Shown: positions 54,936-64,000 of the stretch, piece after piece
Layout of the letters: every line of letters begins with the position of its first letter
How positions within the stretch are numbered: the stretch's first letter is position 1
Source of the DNA: Philonthus cognatus
Taxonomy: Eukaryota > Arthropoda > Insecta > Coleoptera > Staphylinidae
Reading direction: 5' to 3'
NCBI GenBank assembly: GCA_932526585.2
Contig: OW052247.1
Span: forward strand, 9,023,501 to 9,087,500
DNA: 64,000 nucleotides
Notes under the pieces: model-generated
Database searches by the model: none
What the model saw: only the letters and a program-made list of their open reading frames with translations
What the model was told of the DNA's origin: nothing
Position numbers and translations under genes: made by a program

Positions 54936-55760
54936 GTTGTCTAGAAGTTTAAGAACACATCGTCTTTAATAAGAATAACACGAAAATAGATATTATTCTG
55001 CCATCAACAATTTAAAGTACTAACAACGAAAAAATAGGTTTAATTATTTTTTTATACATTTCCTAATGGTTGTTATTTTAAGGAAATCTTTAACTATTTT
55101 TTATATTTATTAATTAATTTGTGTTTCGTTACTATGACTCTGTGTTGTTTCGGTCAAAATTAGAAAGTTAAATCGTGCTTATGTTATTAAAGTACATTTT
55201 GTATACATACAAAAATCAAATCTACTCATTACGTGACTTTAGAAAACAATCCCCCCGATTCCGTACGCGAAATGTTAAATTTAAGGTATACGTTATTAGT
55301 ACCCTCGTAATCTAAGTATACATATTTAAATTTAACATTTGATGTACGGAATCGGGCTAATTATGTACGTTATCTTTAAAACGTTTTTAATCAGGGAACA
55401 AGCTTGAATACCCACTTTAAAAAAAAAACATGAAAGCGCCGGGCAAAATTTAACTTCATTATTTTATGTTTTGATTTTCAATTGCACTCTATTTTATTAG
55501 TTTATGATTAATAAAACTGAGATAAGAGCAATAAATTTTAACAACTATTAATGATTATAAATTTATCTTAGTAATTTATATTTATCCCCTAACATGTAAA
55601 TGAAATTTATGATAATGTCCCATTTTAATTATTTGACGAACAAGCATGCAAACTAATTTCTAACATCGATAAGAGATATAAACTATGATCATTCCACATG
55701 ATCTCAACTAGTCAACGTATAGATATCTCTGAATTTGAACACACTGTCTCAAACATTTTT
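54936..55760. other. Intronic DNA with a hairpin repeat
   Basis: At 55255-55356 lies an inverted repeat (CCCGATTCCGTACG against TGTACGGAATCGGG, arms about 40 bp). The rest is AT-rich and featureless. Confidence 0.5.
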
Positions 55761-55921
55761 CTATTGAAAAAACAAAACACCGAAATACCGCATTGTTGTT
55801 TTACTTACTTCGCATGCAGTGTTGCGGGACAGTGAAGAGGGTGCAGAGAAATATGAAAAAAGAAGACACATGAAGAATGACATAGAAATAGACACGGATT
55901 CATCAGAAAGCACGCTCTTAC

Positions 55922-56013
55922 CACCGGACATCTGGGGCTCCCCTAGCTCCACGTAGAAGAGTACGTCCTTCTCGTAGCTGTCCTCTTTGATAATCGTCAA
56001 GAAGATTATCTTC
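55922..56013 (-). CDS. Calx: Na+/Ca2+ exchanger exon, end of Calx-beta domain
   Basis: A 92-bp exon whose product contains TIIKEDSYEKDVLFYVELGE followed by PQMSGG. D/E-x-YEK...F-x-GEP is the closing part of a Calx-beta Ca2+-binding repeat, in the cytosolic loop of NCX exchangers. On the minus strand the acceptor is a strong pyrimidine tract ending TTTTTTAG (AG 56014-56015) and the donor is G|GTAAGAG. Both ends are phase 1, matching the next exon at 37730-37875. GC content is far above the flanks. The upstream exon lies beyond the window. Other Calx-beta proteins are possible, but the partner exon makes NCX most likely. Confidence 0.8.
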
Positions 56014-56066
56014 CTAAAAAAAAATAAAAAATATTGATTAACAGATTATAATATAATGATAATTAC

Positions 56067-56141
56067 ATATGTTCGAAACCGTAAACGCCATCTAATGCTT
56101 ATGGGTATTAGATGGCGTTTACGCTTTCGAACATATGTAAA
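56067..56141. repeat. Small palindrome, 35-bp arms
   Basis: TACATATGTTCGAAACCGTA pairs with TACGCTTTCGAACATATGTA across CTTATGGGT. Its AAACGCCATCTA phrase resembles the repeats at 11972 and 23150. Confidence 0.8.
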
Positions 56142-56396
56142 TTGCACAGGCCATAATAAATGGTCAAAAATGTTCAGGATTCTTTAGGCACTGGTTCGGG
56201 ACTATACTGATTTATTTATTTATTTACGTTTCGAATTTTACAATAATACAAAAATTAAACATATCGATAACAAAAATACAAAAATGGGCGCTTATGCTGG
56301 CTTAGATACTACAAGATTATTCAAATAAACTAAAAGTTAAATTATACTTGTATGAGTAACAAAATACCTACGAACTATAAACTATAAAGACACATG

Positions 56397-57659
56397 TTAT
56401 TCATTAATAGAGTTTAAGTAGTCTAAACATTTTTTACGAAACAATGAGATTGATGAATAAAACAAGTCAATATCATTCGGCGATGTGTTAAATAATCTCA
56501 TAGTTCTGCATATAGTATTGTTAAATCCGTAATTTGACGAATGGAATTTTATTTTAAAAAGATTATTATGTCTACGTAAATGAGGCGGCAATGTACTAAA
56601 ATTAAGTTGAACTAACAAATTACTGCATATCAAATCTCCGTTAATTAAGTTATATAAAATACATAAATCAGCAACAAGTCTACGTGTGTGTAACAAGGGA
56701 ATATTTAAAACATTGCGAATGTACAATTTATCATAATTATTCAGTCCACTTCGATAGACATAAAGTCTTAAGAATTTATTTTGGATTCTCTCCACTCTGG
56801 TGACATCACAGCTGACATGAGGGGACCATACAGGTGCAGCATATTCGAGTATAGGACGTACTAACCAAATATATAAGTGGCGCAAAGTATTAGCTGAGAA
56901 ATTATACGAAAACCGATTAACAAACCCCAACGTTTTACTGGCCTTGCATGTGATTTAAGATATATGTTCTTTAAAAGTCAATTTTTGGTCAAATAAAACA
57001 TCTAAATCATTTACAACTTTAACAGATAAGAGCGAATTATTGTTAATTGTATATGTGCAATCAAAGATATTTCTTTTCCGGGAGTAAGTAATTTTAGAAC
57101 ATTTCTTTACGTTAAGATCAAGTTTATTCATAAAACACCACCGTTCTACATGCATTAAATCATCCTGAATCGCCTTACAATCACTTTCATTTAAAACTTG
57201 TTTAAATAATTTTAGGTCATCGGCATAAATAATAAATGTACAAGCTTTAAAATTGAGCGAAATGTCATTGATGAATAATAAGAATAACAAAGGCCCGCAA
57301 TGCGAGCCTTGGGGCACACCCGAGGTGACATCAATACACCCAGAAACGTGGTTATCGATTTTAACAAATTGAGTTCTATTGGTAAGGTAACTAATAATCC
57401 ATTTCGTACTCATATCATCTAGACCCATGTTGGAAAGTTTAGAAACGAGTATACCATGATGGACACGATCAAATGCCTTGGAAAAGTCGGTGTAGATGCA
57501 ATCCACTTGACTTCCTTCTTCCAAGGCATCAAGAAGAAACGATTTAAACAGTAATAGGTTTGACATTGTCGAGCGTCCTTTACAGAAACCATGTTGTTCA
57601 GGTATTAATACATGTTCAAGAAACCATTTTAATTGATCTGCCACCAACTTGTCCAACAT
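56397..57659 (-). pseudogene. LINE reverse transcriptase and tail, two frames
   Basis: The frame 56955-57659 has EQHGFCKGRS, IYTDFSKAFDRVHHGIL, GVPQGSHCGPLLFLLFIND and the catalytic IIYADDLKLF. It stops after FDQKLTFKEHIS at a TAA. The following frame (56397-56930) resumes with NTLRHLYIWLVRPILEYAAP, VERIQNKFLRL and ends normally. So only one or two lesions separate the RT from its tail. Confidence 0.85.
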
Positions 57660-58272
57660 TTTTGCAATACAAGACTGTATATATATATATCCCTCTGTAG
57701 TTCCTTATGTTATCCCGGTCACCGGATTTAAATAGCGGTGTAATAAAACTCGATTTCCATTGTATAGGAAATATTCCAGATTGCAATGATTTATCAAAAA
57801 GTGTCGTGATAGGCTTAGTCAATGTGAAAATGCAATTCTTTAAAAATGAAGCTGGAATTCCATCAGGACCAATACTAAGGCTGTCTCTTAAGTTTTCAAT
57901 AGCACTAAACACAACATTCGTTGATACTGCTAGCATAGCAGATTTTACGGAGTTCCGATAATGCAATACAGGAACTACAGTAGAACTATCAACAGTATAA
58001 ACACTTGAGAATAATTCTGCAAACAAATTAGCAGTAGATTCTGAAGTGTTTGATTTCATCTCATCAAGATACATTAGTTTGGGATACCCATCAGTTTTTT
58101 GGGAGGAATTTGCGAATGTCCAAAATCTTTTAGGATCAAAAGTTAACTGACCCTCTACCTTTGTGAAATAAGCCTTACGTAATAACTTGCTGAGCACTAA
58201 ACATTGTGATCTTATACAAGAAATCATATTGTAATCATTAATTATATTGAGCATGAGCTTGTTTCTTCTCAC
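57616..58272 (-). pseudogene. LINE ORF2 middle part and RT start
   Basis: This frame contains the linker (RFWTFANSSQKTDGYPKLMY) and the RT entry motifs SIGPDGIPASFLKNC, FKSGDRDNIRNYRGI. It is disrupted by a TATATATA microsatellite near 57680-57692 that shifts the frame before the QHGF motif. Confidence 0.82.
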
Positions 58273-59150
58273 GGATTAAAGATTTTAGTTCAGAATTAAC
58301 CCATGGAGGATATTGACTATTCTTAATAATCATTTTAGGAACATACATGTCAATCACATTATATACAATGTTGTAGAATAGCAGAGTTGCCTCATTAATG
58401 TCGCTAAGATTTAATAAGCTCGACCAATCGGTACTCGCAAAAAAGTTATTTATTGAAATGTAATCCGCACTGTTGAAGTTATAGGTAAAATAATCGTAAC
58501 TTAAATTCTCCATTTCTGTAAAACTAATTTCAATGTCATAGGCAGTGTGATGAATAGAGGTGTGGCATGTGGGATCACTGCTGGAACTCGATTTTAAACT
58601 ATTTATATTGGAGAAAAACAGGTCCAGTAAAACTCCGCGAGGGTTTGGTGCGTTATTTCTTTGAAATATGTCATGAAAAATGAAACATTCGCTAATTATA
58701 TCAGCTAATGCACAGGTATTATTCGGTAGAGTAACCACATCCAGGGACTCAGACCAACTGGCGCTTGGCAAATTATAGTCACCGCAAATTAAAGCCTTTT
58801 CATTCTTAAATCTAACCAGTAAATTATCTATAGTGGAACAATGATTTTCGTAACAAATACTGTTAGAAGAAGGCGGTATATAGACTGCACCTACAATTAA
58901 TGAATTATTTATCCTAACATAGAGTTCTTCTACCTGCACATTGTCCAGATTTACTTTGTATGAATGTAGACTATCTCTTACAGCAATTAGAACACCACCT
59001 CCTTTAGATTTTTCACTAGTGAAACAATTATGGTCTTGTCTATATATCGTGTAATTTTGAAATGCAAGTTCTGCGTCATAGACAGAAGAATCCAGCCATG
59101 TCTCAATTAATGGTGGCGTTGAAGCCTGAAACGCGTATATAGTTATCTGT
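58238..59150 (-). pseudogene. LINE APE-type endonuclease, N-terminally truncated
   Basis: The open frame runs from about 59130 to 58238. It shows LIETWLDSSVYDAEL (the ETWL motif), GGGVLIAVRDS, VGAVYIPPSS, LICGDYNLPSASW (the GDxN motif) and HHTAYDIEI (catalytic-His region altered from SDH to TAY). The nuclease would nick target DNA to prime reverse transcription. The first motif (QNxRG) is cut off. Confidence 0.83.
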
Positions 59151-59537
59151 TTAATGAATGAGTACTAAACACAAATTCATATTCTTAATAAAAATTAATT
59201 ATCAAGTATGCTTATACCAGAGCTCGGAGGAATCCTCGTAAAAAGGATTCTAATCACGAATCCGAATCACCTAATATGATTCGAAACACGAATACTCGAA
59301 TAAAGGATAAGAGATAAATATGATTCGAATTAAAGATTCGAATCCTGTTTTTTCGAATCACGAATACAAATCCTTTAAGAATAAATTTGATTTTATTATT
59401 TTTTTTTTCAACCATTTATATATACATTTGTTTTAACAAAAATATTTGAAATAAAATTTTGATAACAGACTAAACATCTGATTCCGTGTTACTCTGATTA
59501 AAGATGTATTTGTGTGTTTCTAAACTTCACTTCAAAT

Positions 59538-59661
59538 CAGTGTTTTGTACGCGTGGCGCATGAAGTAAAATTTCGAGTTTAGAAAAGCCCGAAAATTTGT
59601 CACGGGGCTTTTCTAAACTCGAAATTTTACTTCATGCTTAGTCTGGGAGTGGAAAACACTC
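59538..59661 (-). repeat. PAL hairpin, core deleted
   Basis: Left module of F1 copy e; equivalent to 4051-4195 of copy a. Confidence 0.85.
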
Positions 59662-60118
59662 GTTTAAAGCTTCAAATAGAATTCTATTGTAAAATCGTCG
59701 AATGCCTGAAAATTACGTAGATAAAAAATTCACTGAATATCATTATAACCGGGAAAGTCAGAGAAATGCCATGAAATTATATTCAAATTGACCAAAACAC
59801 TAACAAAAAAGCCATATGACATTATTAAATTTGTCAAAATCAGCAGGTATATTATACAATTAACTTAAATATTAACAAAAACAATGAAAACAATTTAACA
59901 AAATGGGGGTTTCCTACAGAAGAAAGTTATATTAAAAGGCCAGGGAAAAAATCTTGAATCAGGGAATTGTCGGAATAATTTAACATTTTAGATTGTGGCT
60001 ACCATATCAGTTTTACTTCAAATAATATTAAACATAATTTTGAAAACTAGATTATTATGTCTAAAAACATTTTTAGTCATTTAATGTTCTTATCAAAGCA
60101 TTTAGTTTGAAGTTTCGA

Positions 60119-60137
60119 ACGAGCGTTTCCACTCCCT
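60119..60137 (+). repeat. PAL stub
   Basis: ACGAGCGTTTCCACTCCC only; cut by the following mariner fragment. Confidence 0.7.
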
Positions 60138-60330
60138 GTGGGTCTTTTTGAAATTTCGCATTCACCACAACAAACCACAAACCTTACAAGTCTTGAAAGC
60201 CAACATTGAAGAAGAAATCACCAATTTGGGGCCAGATGTTTTACGAACAACAATTCAAAATGTAGAACGAGCACAATCAACATCAACTTAGGAGATGGTG
60301 ATTTGACCGATATCATTTTTTTAACTTTAT
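60138..60330 (+). pseudogene. Mariner-like transposase, C-terminal fragment
   Basis: The frame reads NKPQTLQVLKANIEEEITNL then GPDVLRTTIQNVERAQS and, after a stop, GDGDLTDIIF. KPQT---LK--I--EI----...--V--R is the usual C-terminal tail of Tc1/mariner transposases. No catalytic part is present and it is not one of the three DD41D lineages by eye. Confidence 0.6.
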
Positions 60331-60499
60331 ATTATCAATTTTACACCTTTAAATTAACTTTGAGTCAAAACCTTGCCCATTTTTTTTATTTCTAATAAAA
60401 TGGCAGCCAATTCATAATATGACATTACTTTTGTCTTATATTACACGAGACAAAAAGTTAATATCTTAAGAAATGTTAATTTTTGTTTTTTAACATAGA

Positions 60500-60660
60500 T
60501 TGACTATCCTTGATTACGCACGAAGTAAAATATAGAGTTTAGAAAATTCTGAAAATTTGGTTTAGTTGCGTACAATATTTCAGTGTTTTATCCGTAAACA
60601 CTGAAATATTGTGAAATTGAAAATATACTGGTTTTTACTTATTATGTTTGAATTTCATAG
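60500..60660 (+). repeat. PAL relic
   Basis: GAAGTAAAATATAGAGTTTA and GAAAATTTGGTTTAGTTGCG are recognisable; the second arm is lost. Confidence 0.5.
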
Positions 60661-60714
60661 CAAATTCAGTTTGATTTTATTAGAAATATCTATGTCCCGA
60701 GAAATACAGAGAGA

Positions 60715-61110
60715 TTTTCTGACGTCACATATTAAATTCCTCGCGTGACGTGAAAAGTCAATGTAATTAAACTAACAAAGTCGACTCGGTTTTAAATTAA
60801 GACAACCTTATACACTAACCATCTTGATTGCTGACGTCACGCGTAGAAGTGCCCACGTGACGTCAACAATCAAGGTAATTAAACAATACAGGGTCGGCTC
60901 GGTTTAAATCAAGACAAACTTGCTTACACACTTTGGTTGATGTCGTCACGCGTGGAAATCCGTACGTGACGTCAAAACCAAGATCATTACTGTGCAAGAT
61001 TGTCTCGATTTAAGCCGAGCCGACCTTATCACGCGCGGAAATCTTCACATGACGTCAAAATCAAAGTAATTACTGTATAAGGTCGACTCGGTTTAAACTG
61101 AGACAGTCTT
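60715..61110. repeat. Array of hairpin repeats with TGACGTCA motifs
   Basis: About four diverged units of roughly 95-100 bp. Each pairs a GACGTCACGCG segment with an inverted CGTGACGTCA a few bases on, flanked by CTTGATTG/CAATCAAG-type arms and separated by GTCGRCTCGGTTTAAA. The CRE-like octamer TGACGTCA occurs repeatedly (for example near 60720, 60832, 60857). Confidence 0.75.
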
Positions 61111-61132
61111 GTATGAGGTTGTCTTCATTTAA

Positions 61133-61293
61133 ACGAGTGTTTTCCACTCCCAGACTAAGCATGAAGTAAAATTTCGAGTTTAGAAAAGCCCCGTGAAAAT
61201 TTGTCTCGGGTCGCTGCGCGACCCTCGACAAATTTTCACGGGGCTTTTCTAAACTCGAAATTTTACTTCATGCGCCACGCGTATAAAACAGTG
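61133..61293 (+). repeat. PAL hairpin, type A core
   Basis: Well preserved; right module of F1 copy e. Confidence 0.88.
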
Positions 61294-61319
61294 ATTTAAC
61301 GAGAAATTTAAAAACACAC

Positions 61320-63120
61320 TAAAGACATTATTCATGTTAATTCGCACAATTAATTCGAATTATCCCGAGGATATTGCCAATGGATTTCGTGATTACTTTG
61401 AATCAATTTTTATATTACCCTCTGATACTGACACTGACACAACCACTATAGACCCCAGTAATATTCCCTTCTTCTTCTCCACTCCCACATCTGAAAAAAC
61501 TATCTACACTCTATTAAAAGAACTACCGAATAAATACTCCGCAGGTAATGATGGGCTACCAGCATTTTTCCTAAAAGATTGTGCTACTGTTTTATGCCAA
61601 CCGCTAACTCTCATTTTCAACTTGTCTATGAGGACTTCAGTATTTCCCAACAAACTAAAAATTGCATCAATTTGTCCCATACCTAAAATGTCTAATAATC
61701 TCAGTAATGTAACAAATTATCGTCCTATTGCCATACTATCTCATATTGCAAAAATATTCGAAAGAACAATATATGAGCAAATTAATGCTCATGTGTCTCG
61801 GTATATATCACAGCAACAGCATGGTTTCGTTTCAAATCGATCCACTGTAACAAATGTATCAATTATTACACATGAAATAGCGGAATGTCTTGACTCAAAG
61901 GGTCAAATTGATGTAATTTATACGGACATGTCGAAGGCTTTCGACAGAGTTGATCATGAACTATTATTAGCTAAACTTGATTCCTTTGGGTTCGGTAAAA
62001 GTGCATCCACACTTATTGGTTCCTATCTTAAAAATCGCGAATCATATGTTACCCTAAATAGTTTCAAATCCGACTCATACTTTCCACGTTCTGGTGTGCC
62101 GCAACGCTCTATCTTGGGTCCATTGCTTTTTAATTTATTTATAAATGATCTTTCGAAATTGTTGACATGTAAACATCTATTATATGCTGACGATCTAAAA
62201 ATTTACTCAACAATTGGTACCCTTGATGATTGCCTCTACTTGCGGAACTCACTGGATAGTATCTCGAACTGGTGCACTGTTAATAAACTGAACTTAAATA
62301 GTGATAAATGTAAATTCATGTCTTTCGCAAAAAAATCCAAACCCATTGTATTTTCGTATCTAGTTAGTAATAAAACCCTCGAGCAAGTCAAATTCTTTAA
62401 AGATTTAGGTGTTATCTTCGATAATAATTTCACATTCAATCCCCATGTACAGTCCCTTACAAAGAGCGCATTTAGAGCACTAGGTTTTCTACATCGGAAC
62501 TCAGCCAAATTACGTGATCTTAGTGCTTTAAAGGCGTTATTTAACGCTTACGTTCGGTCCAAGTTGGAATATGCGTCCTTAATATGGTTTCCGCAGAATC
62601 AACAGCAGATACGGCTTGTTGAAGGGGTCCAACGAAAGTTTCTCAAATTTCTCTACTTTAAAAGTGAAAGTTGCTACCCTATTAGAGGGTATAATCATAT
62701 GTTGTTGATTGAGGCATCGTTCTTTTGCACAAGCTAATGCGCCACAAGATAAACTGTTCTTGCCTATTGCAACTGGTGGGACTGCATATTCCAACTTTTA
62801 ACAGTAGGCAAAAACCTACATTTAGCATTAGCTCATTTCGAAATAACTTTGGATCAAAATTAGACGTACACATTGTCTGCAATATATTCAATAGTTTGCC
62901 TGCCACTTGTGACATATTTCATGACTCATTAGAATCAATTTTGCTTTGTGTTTAATTGTTAATTTAATATGTAACATAAAAGTTAACATTTTATTGTTTA
63001 GGTTTATCATTTATTTTGTTTATTATTATTTGTTAAGTATCATATTATTCTATTATATTATTGTACATATTGCCTTGTAATTAGGATTTTTCCTGTTGGG
63101 TAATAAATAAATATTATTAT
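61320..63120 (+). mobile_element. Jockey-like LINE, 5'-truncated
   Basis: RT and C-terminal tail with 3' AATAAATAAATATTATTATT end. Inserted within F1 copy e beyond the PAL at 61133. Confidence 0.8.
61334..62955 (+). pseudogene. LINE reverse transcriptase
   Basis: The 467-codon frame holds GNDGLPAFFLKDC (71-83), TNYRPIAILSHIAKIFE (127-143), QQHGFVSNRS, VIYTDMSKAFDRVDHELL (194-211), GVPQRSILGPLLF (254-266) and YADD (284-287). Arg258 replaces the Gly of the invariant PQGS motif, so activity is doubtful. A frameshift near 62730 moves the C-terminal tail (SSFRNNFGSKLDVHIVCNIF) to another frame, ending at 62955. The endonuclease is absent through 5' truncation. Confidence 0.85.
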
Positions 63121-63121
63121 T

Positions 63122-63442
63122 TGTTTTTGTTTTTGGGCTTTACGTCATCTATTTCCGCTGCTAGGGCCTATCATGACACCGGAGATTAGGTCTACAGCTA
63201 TCCGGGAATTTTGCCGAACCCGGTGGGAGTTCCAACCCACCGGTAGGGATCTTTAACGTGCACGCAACATCCAGGCAGTACACAGGTCCTACATGCATTT
63301 AACGTCATATCCGAAAAGACGGAGTGTTTGGCATTTTTATCCTAACCTATATAAATGCAGACAACTTGTTAGGCCGGTATTTGAACCCCGGCTCGTGGCG
63401 TGGCAGCCCAATACTCTAACCACTACACCACCAAGCTGCCCT
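63122..63442 (-). mobile_element. tRNA-derived SINE with conserved central domain
   Basis: Read on the minus strand it starts GGCAGCTTGGTGGTGTAGTG (box A-like TGGTGTAGTGGTTAGAG), then box B-like GGGTTCAAATACC, an internal region with GTGCACGTTAAAGATCCCT, and an A-rich end. The GTGCACGTTAAAGA block resembles a deeply conserved metazoan SINE central domain (Nin/Meta type). About 13 bp AAATATTATTATT flanks both sides, fitting a target duplication. It would be transcribed by RNA polymerase III. Confidence 0.75.
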
Positions 63443-63474
63443 AAATATTATTATTATTATTATTATTATTATTT

Positions 63475-63757
63475 TTGACGATTCAAATCCTTTTGTAAGT
63501 ATTCGAATACTTTTATAAATTTTCGAATCCTTTTATAAATATTCGAATCCTTTTATAAATATTCGAATCCTTTCATAAGGATTCGAATCCTTCTATATGG
63601 ATTCGAATCATCCACATTTGGATTCGAATAGGAATCCTCTTAAAAAAATGTAACGAATCAGGATCACAAATCCAGTTAAACTAAAGTATTGGAATGTCTT
63701 TTTTGAATCCTCTAAAAGGAGTCGAATCCTGAAAGATTCGAATCCTGCCCAGATCTG
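63475..63757. repeat. Subterminal GGATTCGAATCC array of F1 copy e
   Basis: Units of TTCGAATCCTTTTATAA repeat about five times at 63480-63600, then irregular GATTCG motifs run to the terminus. Preceded by a TTA microsatellite (63446-63473). Confidence 0.8.
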
Positions 63758-63765
63758 GCTTACAC

Positions 63766-64000
63766 ATACATTATTACTTGATATTCATTTTCTGATATCG
63801 TTAATCCTTTGTAGTCCAATATTAAAATCGAGTTTAAAACTGCAAAATATAATAATAAAGTAATCAAGGGTAAAAATAAGTACTAAAAATCACTTCTAAT
63901 GGCACTAATTATAAAAAATATCTGAAATGTTTGATAGTTTTGACATTTTACGATATCTAACTTAACCTAACCTAACCCAAGAAACTAAATGATATATTTA
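63766..64000. other. Non-coding DNA
   Basis: AT-rich; ends with a short TTAACCTAACCTAACCC stretch. Confidence 0.4.

Larger units (their letters stand above)
37876..55921 (-). other. Calx: 18-kb intron of Na+/Ca2+ exchanger gene
   Basis: Bounded by donor G|GTAAGAG at 55915-55921 and acceptor at 37876. It contains at least ten mobile elements, including a hAT relic, two DD41D mariners with nearly complete genes, and F1 copies c and d. Confidence 0.75.
56215..59150 (-). mobile_element. Jockey-like LINE, 5'-truncated
   Basis: The minus-strand 3' end carries TAAATAAATAAATAAA (about 56213-56228). Reading upstream one finds the C-terminal tail, RT and endonuclease, with the element truncated near 59150, shortly after the start of the endonuclease. 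It lies in the sense orientation of the exchanger gene. Confidence 0.85.
59218..63757 (+). mobile_element. F1 foldback element, copy e, with nested passengers
   Basis: Ends CAGAGCTCGG (59218) and CCCAGATCTG (63757). The near-perfect duplication is GCTTATAC / GCTTACAC (59210-59217 and 63758-63765). The left part matches copy a, including its payload (59662-60118). Sequence is then interrupted at 60138 by other elements; PAL(+) at 61133 and GGATTCGAATCC arrays at 63475-63757 close the element. The imperfect ends and duplication make it the oldest F1 copy here. Confidence 0.75.

Noticed and set aside
55761..55921. Extending the exchanger exon past the donor at 55921
   Set aside because: The frame stays open into intron sequence, but GTAAGAG is a strong donor and phase fits the next exon only if it is used.
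63340..63442. A functional tRNA gene
   Set aside because: The box A/B-like sequence continues into a SINE body and has mismatched arms; no clean cloverleaf.
63960..63983. Telomere-like TTAACCTAACCTAACCC (arthropod TTAGG type)
   Set aside because: Only about three units; too short to mean an interstitial telomere.

Overview
The window is AT-rich eukaryotic DNA from an arthropod, almost certainly an insect with a large, transposon-rich genome. I infer this from an endogenous errantivirus (an insect Gypsy lineage) with a tRNA-Ser primer site, jockey/CR1-like LINEs, DD41D mariner elements, a tRNA-derived SINE and two exons of a sodium/calcium exchanger. I cannot name the species; a beetle or similar is a guess.

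Host gene. The only host coding sequence I can support is two exons on the minus strand, 55922-56013 and 37730-37875. They encode the end of a Calx-beta domain and the segment that follows it in a Na+/Ca2+ exchanger (NCX/Calx). Both have good splice signals and compatible phase. Everything between them is an 18-kb intron; the rest of the window is probably also intron of this gene, because no neighbouring exon is visible on either side. The landscape is therefore an intron filled by nested mobile elements.

Layout. 1.5-6.0 kb: long-inverted-repeat transposon relic with a helix-turn-helix fragment, its right arm invaded by a Penelope-like pair; a hAT-like foldback element sits inside it. 6-9.5 kb: hairpin elements and a diverged tandem duplication. 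9.7-11.8 kb: two LINE tails and small inverted-repeat elements. 12.1-23.1 kb: a LINE split by an intact DD41D mariner and by a young errantivirus (15122-22715). 23.5-24.5 kb: second hAT-like foldback family. 24.8-25.2 kb: purine-rich LINE tail. 26.0-28.3 kb: foldback element. 29.6-31.6 kb: large foldback element. 31.7-36.45 kb: decayed jockey-like LINE with a PHD-type ORF1. 36.6-41.4 kb: hairpin elements. 41.5-47.2 kb: hAT transposase relic split by a foldback element and a second DD41D mariner. 47.3-48.3 kb: tandem duplication. 48.8-51.6 kb: third DD41D mariner with giant inverted repeats. 52.0-54.5 kb: foldback element. 56.2-59.1 kb: 5'-truncated jockey-like LINE. 59.2-63.8 kb: a composite foldback element containing a mariner remnant, a CRE-like repeat array, a LINE and a SINE.

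Recurring structure. About 35 copies of one short hairpin element (my label PAL) are scattered through the window. They are the building blocks of two different hAT-like foldback families (my labels F1 and F2). F1 copies carry verifiable 8-bp target duplications and variable numbers of PAL-plus-spacer modules.

Most unusual observation. Between integrase and envelope the errantivirus has an uninterrupted frame for a TARG1/OARD1-like macro (ADP-ribose hydrolase) domain, with the expected catalytic Lys and Asp in place, although pol and env of the same copy are broken.
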